A stretch of DNA of 64,000 nt from Mortierella sp. BCC40632. Its lineage: Eukaryota > Mortierellomycota > Mortierellomycetes > Mortierellales > Mortierellaceae. The stretch lies in assembly GCA_011634665.1 (NCBI GenBank), contig WAEK01000005.1, positions 2,675,001 through 2,739,000 of the forward strand, written 5' to 3'. Positions 21,972 to 33,573 of the stretch are shown here, piece after piece. Under the pieces are notes generated by a model. That model was not told the DNA's origin, ran no database searches, and worked only from the letters and a program-made list of their open reading frames with translations. How positions within the stretch are numbered: position 1 is the stretch's first letter; each line of letters begins with the position of its first letter. The position numbers and the translations under genes are program-made.

Positions 21972-22916
21972 AGAGAAAAGGGGGCATCAAAACGAGTTGG
22001 CATAGCATCCCTTGAGGCGCGCTCCAGTCAATTCTAGGAGAATTTAGGAAACCCTACTTACAGTGAACTGTATGTGAGATGGTAGAGAGGTAAAATTGAT
22101 CAGTAGCACAATGTTAGCAATTTGTCTTGTGAGTAGAGGAATGACTTCAGCAATCGCAAACATTCTGAACCACATCATAGGCGATCTCAACGTAGCACAC
22201 TCATATGACCTATCAGAATATTTACAACAGTCAGTTTATGCTTGCACCAGTGCCAAGATTCAAATTCTTTGGTGATCTCCTTGACTGCCATTTAGAGGAG
22301 TTAAATGGCCTAGCGTGACTAGAAAAAGAGCGGATTAAGAAGGCGTAGCTTTTTGTGCTCCTTTGGCTGGTGCGGAGAGAAATAAACGAAGGAAGGCAGG
22401 GTTGTAACAATGATTTCCACAATAGGCTTGTGTGCGGTTTTGGGATCATCTGCATAGCTGTTTAGATAAATAGATTTCGATAGTCCAGAACAATGTACAC
22501 TATGGGAGAATGGAGGCAATAAGAGGTGTTTGAGTCCTACAGAGTGGATGGCCCCAAATGATCGACAAGACTTTGGTCTTTTTCTTTGACAAATTCCAAC
22601 TTTATTTTAGTGAGTTGGGCCGGCGAAATGAAAAAGGAACCAGTTAACCATTGGTACACTGAGAAGCGCTGATAAGGGTTGGCGACTATGGTAAATTGGT
22701 TAATGACCAGTTAGGTCAAATTCGGCTATTCAAGAGTTTTTAATCCTTCCTCATCTCATATTTTGGCACACAAGTCTCCTGTCAGCACTCATTCACCAAA
22801 ATTTGACCCAACCGATCAATAAGAATATTCTTGACTTAGTTGCCTACAATGTTTTAGGAATACATGACGGCCTCCTATAAGTTTGAACATGTCCTACTAC
22901 AGTCTATCTCTCTTGT
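21366..22916. other. Intergenic region before the degenerate LRR copy
   Basis: It contains the promoter of cysteine-rich protein 2, two A tracts (21768-21794 and 21940-21968), then about 900 bases of AT-richer unique DNA without credible ORFs. Its last part (about 22828-22905) resembles the 3' flank of the intact LRR gene (about 29093-29190), so it appears to be the tail of a lost repeat unit. Confidence 0.55.
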
Positions 22917-25050
22917 CGAATCACGTCAGGTAATAGAAGATCGTGCAAGCGTTGACTCATTTCATAGAGTTAGGTAGAGAGGCAACCAGACTATTCGACA
23001 TTATTTAATCTTACAGAGTAGAGCCTCACCGTATCAAGTACTACCCAGGTGTAGTCTTGGATGTTGTTATGCCCTCTGCTATCAATCATGTCAACGCCAA
23101 CCTTCTGGCAGTTTCAGGGGCTCCAATCGATCCTTGTTGTCATAGCTCTGATGAGCTTAATCCCAGCATTTCACTGTTCTCTGCCACAATACTAGATGAG
23201 CCTTCTCTCGTCACGTTAGCCCCACAGGACTGTCTGCATCTACCGAGCCGCGTCAAAGAACCCTGGTTAGAAGAAACACAGTTCTGACCCAAATTCAGCT
23301 CATTTCCGCTGCAACCACAATCAAAGAGGCTCGCAATTCTGGAGTGTCAATGACCCGTGAGGCACCTTCGTTACCGATTTTTTAAAGTTGGCTCTGGAAT
23401 TGAACATTACCCCTGATTTTGAGAGAGCAGTCATCGAAGTGTTACGAGGACTCCGCAACCAAAGCGTCTCGACGTAGCAGAGTGTCCAGGAGCTAGCCGG
23501 GAAGGTAAGACAGGTTAATAACCGATTGAATCTGGTCCAGAGCAAGCTAGTGGCCGTCTTGACACAGCAGCTGGAACTAGCAGAGCATCCAATCCCTCGA
23601 CTGTTTGTTGTAATGCCTGATCCAGAAGAGTCGACACAGCTCAATCCTGCCAACTAGTTCAGAACAAAGTTCCGACTGTATTTCATTTGTGAGTGCGGCA
23701 AGCATACCGAAGCCGACAACAGCGAGACGAGGATTTCACACAGCCCCATCTCTCCAAACACGATGGACATGTTCTCCGTGAGCCCACCAAGTTTCTCGCA
23801 AAATATGGTCCGTCCTTATTGTTGGTGCTGGAGGCGGTCAAAATTGCTAGAAGTACCGCTGACTATACTGTACTGACCTTGGCTAGTCTTAAGATCGCTG
23901 ATTTAGTTGAAAATATCAAATAATCTGTCGAGACAGTTGCAGTAGGGATCAACTACTCAGTCGAGTGCATCAAAACTCAAGTCACTAAGCTTCAATCATC
24001 GCCTTCAGAAGAACTCATCTGTACTCTATCACAAGCAACGTTAACACGCCAGGACTTGACTAACTATCTAAAAGATGCCAAAGGTCTGGAAGGAGTCGAG
24101 CTAAGCCAGCTAGGATCATTTTTGAGAACCTCGGAAGACAAAAAGCTTCTTGGGAACCTCTATCGAGCGACAGCTTCTGAGGGCCATGTCAAATGGGTGT
24201 GTCGCGACCACCACAAATCCGGCTATCAAGAGACGTGCATGAGGGGTCTCCGTGATGTGATCGATATTGCTGAAGGGAAATTTGGCGAGCAAATCGGACG
24301 GATCGAGATTGTTCTGGGATCCGGGAAATTCTCCAAGGAGTTTTACCAGGCCCTCCGCAACGCCGTAGGAGTCTTCGAACTTGTGGTGAAATCCGACCCC
24401 GAGTGCACGAAACGCGATCTAGATGATTCAGAGGAGGCACTTCGGAACTCAACAGTGTGGAATCTTCGACTTGATATCCGTGAGTTTCGAACTGACGTTG
24501 CCGATGAACAATTTTCGACATTCACACCAAATGACACTCTCTCCCGTATTAGATCTCTCTCCTGTATGAACGGAGCTTCATTTTTCACTGACAGAGAAAT
24601 GCATCAATTTCCTCCGGCTTCTGATGGGAGGCACAGCTAATGGTTGCAAGATGTATTGTGATTTGAAACCTATTAGGATGATTTGGAAGGGATATGGACC
24701 ACTACCAGAGGTGCTCAAGTCCAGCCCGATCTTGATCACTTTGCAGTTGAGGAACAACATCATCGGTGACAACGGAGCTCAGGCGCTGTCTGAAGCACTC
24801 AAATCCAACTCGACTCTGATCTTTTTGGACTTGCAGAAAAATAAGACCAAATATAAAGGAGTCCAGGCACTGTCTGAGGCACTCAAATCCAACTCAACCC
24901 TGACCACTTTGCGGTTGGAGGGGAACTCAGTCAGCGTCAACGGAGCCCAGGTGTTATCGGAGGCACTCAAGTCTACCTCTACTCACTTTGGACTTGCGGG
25001 AAAACTCAATCGGTGACGAAGAAGCTCAGGTGCTGTCTATCAGTGTAAAA
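22917..25050 (+). pseudogene. Degenerate copy of the LRR gene
   Basis: It is homologous to the intact gene at 26109-28911. Only the last dozen bases of exon 1 remain (22917-22929), followed by a recognisable intron (22930-23016) and exon 2 from 23017. The reading frame is broken by stops where the intact copy has sense codons (TAG 23475, TAG 23655 replacing a Trp codon, TAA 23921) and by frameshifts near 23220-23290, 24600-24640 and 24990. The longest surviving block (24056-24640) still encodes the conserved middle region. Only three LRR units remain against ten in the intact copy. The upstream end of the homology marks a breakpoint. Confidence 0.88.
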
Positions 25051-25085
25051 TGACTATCTGAAGAGGCCTATTATTATTACGCCTT

Positions 25086-25087
<2 letters not shown>

Positions 25088-25133
<46 letters not shown>
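25088..25133. repeat. A46 homopolymer in the LRR repeat unit
   Basis: Forty-six A residues preceded by CTTGC and followed by GGCCTCGATCTGAA. The matching site after the intact copy (28948-28968) has only 21 A with almost the same flanks. Confidence 0.95.
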
Positions 25134-25136
<3 letters not shown>

Positions 25137-25439
25137 CTCGATCTGAAAGAGTGATTTGAACATGAGTCCCCTGTTAAGGCAGGTTTCCTTATGGGAATGA
25201 TCTAATTAAGCACAGTTCTATTATCGAAGATTATGAACTATAGTCAAGAGGGGTGGAGAAATGTTAACCTGTGCTTAGATTCGGGAATTAGGCGAAGCCG
25301 GCAGGCTCACTTCAGGGATAGAACCATATTATCCATGCATTTTGGGTTGGAAAGAAATCTTGTTTACTTGGCCGACCGCGGCGGACGATGGCCCAGGAAC
25401 TACATTCGTCGTCTCTCTCATGATATTCGTTTACTACAC

Positions 25440-25750
25440 ACACACATGGCGTTAAGCCGCCTCAAGACCAACCAAAGCAGACCGTTCCATTTTTGACAGA
25501 AAGGAATCCAAACGAACAGAAGGGGTCCATCCGGAGTGGTTTTGCTTGTCAGAGTAATTTTGGATGAGATCCTCTGGAAGGGCTTCTTGCGTAATATCTT
25601 ATCAATGAGATTGGTACCTAAGGACGCAGCAAGCGGACCAAACAGTCAAATACAATCAGGGAGTAAGGCTGTTCGAAGAGACCAGGTACTTTATTTTGTA
25701 GAGGAGGGTGGCCCTTCAGATCCCATCCCTGTTTACTACGCCACAGTAGA
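25440..25750 (+). repeat. 3' flanking segment duplicated with the LRR gene (unit 1)
   Basis: It matches about 29240-29545. Shared landmarks are CGAACAGAAGGGGTCCATCC, ATGAGATTGGTACCT, AGCGGACCAAACA and TTACTACGCCACAGTA. It marks the right end of the duplicated unit. Confidence 0.8.
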
Positions 25751-26108
25751 AGAAGCAAGAAACGCGAAAGTTCAAATGAAGATAGGATTGAATGTGTCAA
25801 GTCGAGCTGCATACTGGCAAGCCCATTATTCATACATGGCACATTGACACCAGAGCCGATAAGGTCACGAAATAACAGAAAAATCAACAAGCTCCCTTCT
25901 TCAGTTCCCTTGAAATTTTTCTCTGTGCACGGACGGAAGCATGAACACATGACGGGGTGCATCGCCAAAGACTCAAAATATCAATTTCTACCTTTTCTCT
26001 TTTACCGTTGCTCCTCATCTCTCATATTCACTCCTCTTCTCTTTCACTCACACAATTTCTTTCTCTACACCCTTTCATCTACATACAAACAGCCATCTGG
26101 AGCGAGTG

Positions 26109-28911
26109 ATGGGAGAGTCTCAGTCGTTTCGCAATGTTAGAACAGGCCACATCAAGGCCATCGAAGTCGATATCGTCAATGGACAAAAGGTTATTTTTTG
26201 GAATGACATCAAGCTAGCTTTCCCAGGAGTCCAGAGCCTCCAAAGTAACGGCCACCTCATTAAACCGCTCAGAGACTCGAACCACATCAGGTATTAGAAA
26301 ATCGTGTGAATTTTGACTCAATTCATGGGTGGAGTTAGATATAGAGGGGGTAACCAGGCTGATCAATATGAACTCTTCTTATAGAGTCAAGCCTCGCCAA
26401 ATCAAATACTACCCAGGTGTAGTCTTGGATGTTGTTATACCCTCTGCTATTGACCATGTCAACGTCGACCTTCTGGCAGTTTCAAGAGTTCCAACCAACT
26501 CTTGTCATCATAGCTCTAGTGAGTTTAATCCCAGCACTCCACTGGTCCCTGCTGCCCACACCACAGAACTGTCTGCATCTACTGAACCACGTCTAAGAGT
26601 CCAGATCAGAGGAGACACTAATCATATCCAGAATCAACTCATTCCTGCTGCAACCATCATTGAGGGGACTCACAATTCTGGAGAGTCATTAAATCTTGAG
26701 GCATTCCTATCACTGATCTCTTCAAAGTTGGCTCTGGAATTGAACATTACCCCTGATTTTCAGGGAAAAGTCATCGAAATGTTACAGGGACTCCACGCTC
26801 AAGGTGCCTCGACTCAACAGAGCGCTCAGGAGATTGCCGAGATGCTGAAACGGATGAACGACAGATTAATCCTGATCCAGAGCAAGACTGAGGCCATCTT
26901 GACACAGCAACTGGAGCTAGCCGAGTATCCGATTCCTCGATTATTTATAGTGTTGCCTGATCCAGAAGAGTCAACACAATTCAATCCTGCCAACTGGTTC
27001 AGAACAAAGTTCCGACTGTATTTCATTTGTGAGTGTGGTAAGCACACCGAAGCCAACAATAGCAAGATGAAGACGCCGCATCACCCCCATCTATCAAAAC
27101 ACAATGGATATGTTCTCCGTGAACCCTCCAAGTTTTTCGCAAAATATGGTCCGTTCCTTTTGTTGATGCTGGAGGCTGTCAAGTTTACTACAAGTACCGC
27201 TAGCTATATTGTACCCGCCTTGACTAGGCTAAAGGTCGCTGATTTGGCAGAAAATATCAAACAATCTATCAAGACGGTTACAGCAGGGATCAACTATTCA
27301 CTCAAGTGCATCAACACTCAAGTCATCAAACTTCAACCATCGCCTTCAGAGCAACCCATTGGTACTCCATCGCAGGTAGAGTCCATGCACCAGGACTTGA
27401 CCAACTATCTGAGAGATGCCAAAGGTCTGGAAGGAGTCGAGCTACGCCAACTGGGGTCATTCTTGAGAACTTCTGAGAAAGAGAATCTACTTGGGAACCT
27501 TTATCGAATGACAACCTCAGAGGGCCATGTCAAATGGGTGTGTCGCGACCACCTCCAATCCGGCTATCAAGAGACGTGCATGAGGGGTCTCCGTTATGTG
27601 ATCGAGATGGCTCGTGGAAATTTTGATGAACAGCTTGGACGGATCGAGATTGTTCTAGGATCCAGAATCTCCTCTGAGGAGTTTTACAAGGCCCTCCGCA
27701 AAGTTACAGGGGTCTTCGAACTTATGGTGACATTCGACTGGGAGTGCACGAGACGCGATCTAGATGAATTAGAGAAGGCACTTCAGAACTCAACAGTGTG
27801 TAATCTTCAACTCGATATTCGGGAGTTTCGAACTGGCGCCGCCGATAACCTATTTTCGGCATTTACACCAGATGGCACACTCTCCCGTATTAGATCCCTT
27901 CCTTGCATGAGAAAACTTCATACTTCAGTGTCAGAAAAGAGCATTGATTTCCTCCGGATTCCAGAAGGCGACGCAACTGATGTTTGCAAGATGTCCTGTG
28001 AGTTGAAAATTACCACAATGATATGGAATAAGTTTAGGCTACTAGTAGAAGCACTCAAATCCAGCTCCTTTCTGACTACTTTGGATTTGAGGGGGAACTC
28101 GATCGGTGGCAACGATGCTCAGGCGCTATTTGAAGCACTCAAGTCCAACTCGACTCTGACCACTTTGAATTTGAGAGACAACTTGATCGGCGACAACGGA
28201 GCTCAGGTACTGTCTGAGGCACTCAAATCCAATTCGACTCTGACCACATTGGACCTGGAGTGGAACTCGATCGGATCCAACGGAGCTCGCGAGCTGTCTG
28301 TGGCGCTCGAGTCTAACTCAACTCTGACTTCTTTGCAGTTGGGGGAGAACTCTATCGGATCCAATGGGGCTCTGACGCTGTCTGAGGCACTTAGGTCCAA
28401 TTCGACTCTGACCACCTTGGACTTGTGGGACAACTCAATCGGATCCAACGGAGCTCAGGCACTGGCTGAAGCGCTCAAATCCAACTCGACTCTGACCTCT
28501 TTGGGCTTGAAGTCGAACCAGATCGGACTCAGGGGAGCTCAGGCGCTATCTAAGGTACTCAAGTCCAACTCGACTCTGATCACTTTGGACTTGGAGAGAA
28601 ACTCGATCGGTGACAACGGAACACAGGCGTTGTCTGAAGCACTCAAGTCCAACTCAACTCTGAACTTTTTAATCTTGAGAGACAACTCGATCGGTGACAA
28701 CGGAGTCCGTGCGCTGTCTGAGGCACTCAAGTCCAATTCGGCTCTGACTACTTTAGACTTGGGGAACAACTCGATCGAATCCAATGGAGCTCAGGCGCTA
28801 TCTGAAGCACTTATGTCCAACTCGACTTTAATCACTTTGGACTTGAGGAACTCTATCGGTTGCAAGGAAGCTCAAGTCCTGTTGAATCTTCAATGTCAAC
28901 TAATTATTTAA
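26109..28911 (+). CDS. LRR (RNI-type) protein with Mortierella-type N-terminal module
   Basis: Two exons, 26109-26290 and 26385-28911, joined HI-R-VKPRQIKYYPG, give 902 residues. The ATG at 26109 (MGESQSF) is used; a GTG just before it is not a start. Order: a conserved N-terminal module (residues 1-100) that I associate with a large Mortierella gene family; a helical region with Gln-rich heptads (about 170-230); a segment RLFIVLPDPEES followed by FRLYFICECGKHT and HPHLSKHNGYVLREP; a long conserved region of unknown fold; then ten tandem 28-residue LRRs (28042-28890) of the RNI/NLRC3 kind with consensus GAQALSEALKSNSTLTTLDL. The last repeat lacks residues. I see no NACHT/NB-ARC P-loop and no signal peptide or membrane segment, so it is probably intracellular. 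It may be a recognition protein, by analogy only. Confidence 0.88.
28042..28890 (+). repeat. Ten tandem 84-base LRR units
   Basis: In-frame 84-base repeats, each coding one 28-residue LRR. They are very similar at DNA level (GGAGCTCAGGCGCTGTCTGA is repeated with few changes), a substrate for unequal exchange; the neighbouring dead copy has three units. Confidence 0.92.
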
Positions 28912-29911
28912 TCTAACAGCGCTAAAAGGCCTATTATTAAGTCTTGCAAAAAAAAAAAAAAAAAAAAAGCCTTTGATCTGAAGGAGCAATTTGCGTATGG
29001 GTCGCATAAAATGGCAGGTTTCCCTTTGGAAAGATGTTCAATTAAGCGCAAATCTATTATCGAAGATTACAATTCGAACCAGGTGAGATGGACAATATGA
29101 GTTTCTTGACTAAATTGCCTACTATGCAGATTTAAGAATACAAGATGGTCTCCTTTAAGTCTGAACATAGTCCTAATACAATCCATCTTAGGTTTGGGAT
29201 AGGACCACAAAATCCCAGGAGTTCCATTCATCGCCTCTCTCGCGATGTTCGTTTGCACGCATACTTGAATTTTAGCCGCTTTTTGACTAAACAAAGCATA
29301 TCGTTCCTTCCTTGAGAGTAAGAAATCCAAAAGAACAGAAGGGGTCTATCCGGGATGGGTTGTGCTTGTGAGAACGAAATTCTCTGGAGGGACTAATTGT
29401 GTAACGTCTCGATAATGAGATTGGTACCTGAGGACATGGCAAGCGGACCAAACAAGCAAATACAATCAGAGGGGTAAGGCCGTTCGAGTCCATTATTTAA
29501 TAGGGGAGGATGGCCTTTCAGATCCCATTCCCAGTTACTACGCCACAGTATGTCGGCTTGTGAGGTCTAGATCCAAATCGCGAAGTTCTTCCGTGAGTAG
29601 GGTTGAGGACTGCTTATATCGGAGAAGCGCGTTCCTTGGCGAGAAAAAAAAAAGGGCGCAGTGTGGTCAGTGGGACTGGGCTCCCAGAATCAAGACAACA
29701 GAGGCCCCTCCGCAAAAAAAAAAAAAAAAAAAAAGCCGCATCCTCATGCATGTCCGGACATTCATCCGTTCATTCCTCGTGAGAAATCTCAATTCAGCTT
29801 TCCTCCCTTCAAGAAGGTGATCTTTTTCTTTCTTTCTTTCAACCACACTTTTCTCTCTTCTCCTCTCCCCCTCCCTGTCCTCACTCAAGAACCCTCTTTC
29901 GTCGACATATC
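28912..29911. other. 3' flank of the intact LRR gene and upstream region of the PSD gene
   Basis: It includes an A21 tract (28948-28968), the duplicated flank (about 29093-29545), an A21 tract (29714-29734) and a pyrimidine-rich leader (29820-29905) before the PSD start. No gene seen. Confidence 0.55.
29240..29545 (+). repeat. 3' flanking segment duplicated with the LRR gene (unit 2)
   Basis: Counterpart of 25440-25750, with several small indels. The offset between flanks (about 3.8 kb) exceeds that between the gene starts (3.37 kb), consistent with the larger LRR number in this unit and other indels. Confidence 0.8.
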
Positions 29912-31669
29912 ATGGCCAACGAACCCTCCACTCAACACGAAGCAATTTGTGGAAGCGAAAAGCCTCTGGACGAGCATGTCCAAGACCTCACCCATGCTCT
30001 CAAGTCCTCTGTTTCGCAATCTTCACCCTCGGCCGACAAAGGACAGCTTTGCAAGTCGAAAAAAGAACCCAAGGATGATTTGGATCAACAGTATTCGGAC
30101 GTTCAAGCTCGATAAATAGAGTTTGCTAACGATTTTCAAGTCTTTTCTTGAAAACTTTAGTTCATGGCGGAGTACTGACAAGCAACTATGAAAGCTTCCT
30201 CGGAGCACTGTATCGTGCCGTCGTGCCCTCAAACTGGATCCACAAGGAGTATAACGAGTATCGCTTTGGAAACTATGTTGTGAACCGAAAGGTATGCAAG
30301 GGGGATCAAATGCAGATGGCCACGAGAACTACAGCACAGTCCAGAATGTCGAATGAACAAAAAAGAGTCTATTACTGTCTTTAGACCTCGGAGACTGAAT
30401 GGGAAGATATGCCTCTTTACGCAAGGATTGGAATGCATCTCTTATTTGCCTGCATGGTAGACCGCCAACGTAAGGACTAAGCCGACTAGTGGATCAGACG
30501 CAGAGATGTTTTGTTTTGTTTGTTTATTTACTAGCGGCCTAATGTGTAACTGGCATGAACTCACTATACCGTTTTTTTTTATGATTGGCTAGTGCTATAT
30601 ACATATCGACTCCAACATCTTTTTTCTGAGGAATCGATCCGTCAGGGACTTCACTTTGACGCGCCAGAGTCGATATCCCAGATCCCACACTTTATCAAGA
30701 CTTATAGCCTGGACACCTCCGAGTTGCTCGAGCAAGACCTTTCCAAGTACCGATCGTTTAACGAGTTCTTTTACAGGAAACTGAAGGCCAACGCTCGACC
30801 AATTCATGAAAAGGACAACCCGGTAAAGAAGAGAGCAAAGACTAGAATGAGGCAATAGCAGTCCATTCGGTCTACCTTTTTTTTTTTTTTCCTCCACAAG
30901 TTTATTGGGTCTGTATTCATCCTGTTTTCCTTTGGTGGACCTACTTAGAATGTCATCGTATCTGCGGCAGATTGTCGATTGACAGTGTTTGAAACGATTA
31001 CAGCGGCTACGGAGATCTGGATCAAAGGCAAATCCTTTACGTTGGACCGACTTCTCCAGGACGATGAACTCGTGCAAGCATTCGAGGGCGGAGCGATTGC
31101 CATCTTTCGACTCGCACCTCAGGACTATCATCGATTCCATAGTCCAGTTCGAGGCAAGGTAGCGCGGGACCCCAAAAAGATTGATGGAACTTATTTCACC
31201 GTGAACCCAATGGCGGTCAATGAGGACCTAGACGTGTTTACGGAGAATGTGAGAATGGTTTCAGTCCTGGACTTGGATCGACAGAAAGAAGGGGATGATC
31301 AAGAGGGCTCTGGGCAACAGTGCGTCTTTGTTTCGATCGGAGCTTTACTTGGTAATGTGTAGAGTGTTGGGCTCTTTGATATCTCAAGGAACGCGTCTTT
31401 GAAATGAATAGTTTCTAATCTGTAATTATTATTTTTTCTTCGTCCCCTTTTCCTTCCAAGTCGGGTCGATCGAGCTGACTGGTGCTAAGGAGAAGGATAA
31501 CCGAGTTGAGAAAGGCGATGAATTAGGATATTTTGCCTATGGAGGCTCGACCTGTGTTCTCCTCTTCCGTAAAGATACAGTCCAATTTGACGAAGACTTG
31601 GTCCGGAACTCCAAAGCCAAGCTAGAAACGCTTGTCCATGTGGGTGAACAGATTGGCGTGCTTTTGTAA
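29912..31669 (+). CDS. Phosphatidylserine decarboxylase (soluble PSD type)
   Basis: Makes phosphatidylethanolamine from phosphatidylserine. Six exons: 29912-30090, 30141-30291, 30385-30469, 30593-30822, 30949-31351 and 31461-31669; they sum to 419 codons (418 residues) and every junction keeps frame. The autocatalytic site YGGST lies near residue 379; self-cleavage there gives the pyruvoyl cofactor on the small subunit. Asp in SAADCRL and His in QDYHRFHSPV belong to the catalytic set. Other typical blocks are LVHGGVLTSNYESFLGALYR, IPHFIKTYSLDTSELLEQDL, FEGGAIAIFRLAPQDYHRFH and YFTVNPMAVN. No transmembrane segment or C2 domain is visible, so it resembles the cytosolic/organelle-associated PSD group rather than mitochondrial PSD1. 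The first intron (30091-30140) is only 50 bases with a GCTAAC branch point; its donor GTATTC is weak, so this junction is less sure than the rest. Confidence 0.93.
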
Positions 31670-31939
31670 GGGCCATGGAACCCGATGACCGTACTGTTGC
31701 CTCTACAACCATCAACCATCAGCTGCATAAAGTAATCCGATGGTTAGTAATCGGCTAGACATTCGTAGGCACCAGTTGTTGTTGTTGGCATTGCGGAACC
31801 AAGCAGCCAGTTGAGTTTATGGTTTACATTATTGTTTTTCTTGCATGGCATCATTGGATGAGACGATGCTTCCGCAGCATAAATATTTTGTCCGCGAGGC
31901 GTAGACAAAAGTATAAAGTACGTACTTGTACTTGTGGGT

Positions 31940-31977
<38 letters not shown>

Positions 31978-32153
31978 CCAAATAGTCAATTTTCCGTTGA
32001 TTCCCTTTTTGAGACCAATTGGATTTACTCAGCAAAATACGCTCCGATCACCTCTGCTGCTGCGGCTCAGGAGTTTACCCAGCTGCATAGTCCCTTCCAT
32101 TTTCAGGAAGCAAAGCTGTATTGACGAAAACAGTAATAGAGAGATAGAGGGTT
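31670..32153. other. Convergent intergenic region PSD / cyclodeaminase
   Basis: 3' ends of a plus-strand and a minus-strand gene face each other here. It contains an A36 tract (31941-31976) followed by GCC. No gene seen. Confidence 0.6.
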
Positions 32154-33573
32154 TTAAAAGTCTACGAGAGAACCAACATTCATTGCCTCGGCCTTGTCGA
32201 GAACCAGGGCTGTGATGGCTACATCCTGAGCTGCAATACCAACACTCTTAAAGATAGTCACATCTTTGGCCAAATTCTGTGGGTCAGTTGAAGTCGAATC
32301 CGAGGGAGTGCTCAATGGCAAGCTCTTGAATGAAGTTGGGATCGCCTCTGGTAGAAGGTTTCCCTTCGGATCAAAGAGACGACCAAGCTCATCCAAAATT
32401 CCGTCTGACCCTGTCTCCTTTATGGCCAGTATCAACTCTCCAGCCTCCTCTCGACATTCCTTGGCGGCATCGACGAGGATCATTGCACGACGAATAAGGG
32501 TCTGATCAACCTCATGCATCTCGGGTTTATAAGATCCGACCATATTTAAGTGTGTTCCAGGTTTGACCCACTCGCCCTGGAACAGGGGCTCTCGACTATT
32601 GGTGCAAGTGCAAATGATATCGGCTGAAGCAACAATGTCCTTGAGTTGCAACTTTGGGTTGGTCGAATGAACAACTTCTGCTGACGACAGCTGCTCTTTC
32701 GTCTCGGTCGAGTTGGCTGGGAGCACAAACGAATCCCCATCGCTGGTGCTAAAGACCTCAAAGTCGATCCGTTCGTATCGGGGATCGGGACGCAGGTCCT
32801 GAATCAAGTCTTTGGCTCGAGGGAGCGTTCTATTGCAGACAATAATTTTTTGGATTTGATCTGGCAACACATGGACCAAGAGCTGGATATGAGCCTTTGC
32901 TTGTGCGCCCGACCCAAAGATGACCAGTGTCAGTGGTCCCTTCTTGGAATAGTCATGTGAGTCACTTTCGGCATTTGTCTGGCCACGGCTTTGGGAAAGG
33001 TGTCGAGTGAGAAAAGCTATTCTTGTAGCGAGCGCGGATCCGGCGGCTGTTCGGATGGCTGTGAGAAGGCGGGCATTGACAAGGCCTTTTGGTTCAGCCG
33101 ATTCGTTGTCCATCACTATTGTTACGCCTGGAAGACCGTTCTTGGAATCCGTTAGGGGGACAGAGACTATTTTGATAGCGGAGGTCAATGTGTCGATCCG
33201 AGAAGGCATGACCAAGGTTGTATGGGCGCTGGTCTGGAGTGTAGTTCTGTGAGGGGTCTGTGTCTGCTTTGCACTGCTCTCGCGCGCCCACCCGTTCGAT
33301 CGCGATTGTTTAATTTGTCATTCGGATGTTAGGAAAGAGAGAGAACGCGCAGCGTCAGAGAGAGAGCAACACGAACGGGTGTCACCACCCAACATTATGA
33401 CAATATGCTTTGAGAGAGGAGAGAGGAAGATTGGGAGAGAGAGATGCAGCTTGCGCATTCACGGACCTGTAGGCATGGAAGGCAGCAGCCTGGGATACGA
33501 GAATATCCTCGGCATCGACTCTTTTGAGGACAGTGGCGACCTGGTCGAGAGAGAGTACACGGACGGGTGGCAT
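32154..33573 (-). CDS. Ornithine cyclodeaminase / mu-crystallin family protein
   Basis: NAD(P)-dependent family that includes ornithine cyclodeaminase, ketimine reductase (mu-crystallin) and alanine dehydrogenase; the substrate here is unknown. Two exons on the minus strand, 33573-33467 and 33273-32154, give 408 residues (HAYS-AKQTQTPHRTTL at the joint). Seen motifs: the substrate/Arg-Lys region TPHRTTLQTSAHTTLVMPSR, GLVNARLLTAIRTAAGSALA, the Rossmann loop IFGSGAQAKAHI, and ADIICTCTNSREPLF with GTHLNMVGSYKPEMHEVD. The start MPPVRVLSLDQV is used because homologous proteins begin at about this point and the longer frame adds an unlikely hydrophobic leader. It shares a 371-base promoter with the divergent GST-like gene. 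A Ser/Thr-rich insert lies near residue 370. Confidence 0.92.

Larger units (their letters stand above)
25051..26108. other. 3' flank of the dead LRR copy and promoter of the intact copy
   Basis: It begins with sequence homologous to the intact copy's 3' flank, including a 46-base A tract (25088-25133) and a block ending near 25745. From about 25980 the DNA is pyrimidine-rich on the plus strand and forms the likely leader of the intact gene. The 103-codon ORF 25536-25847 lies in repeat-flank DNA whose counterpart is disrupted, so it is not called. Confidence 0.6.

Noticed and set aside
25536..25847. 103-codon ORF between the two LRR copies
   Set aside because: It lies in duplicated flank DNA; the matching segment at 29300-29545 is not open, so there is no sign of coding conservation.
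28203..28784. Antisense ORFs with repeated Leu/Ser pattern opposite the LRRs
   Set aside because: They are mirror products of the 84-base sense repeats.
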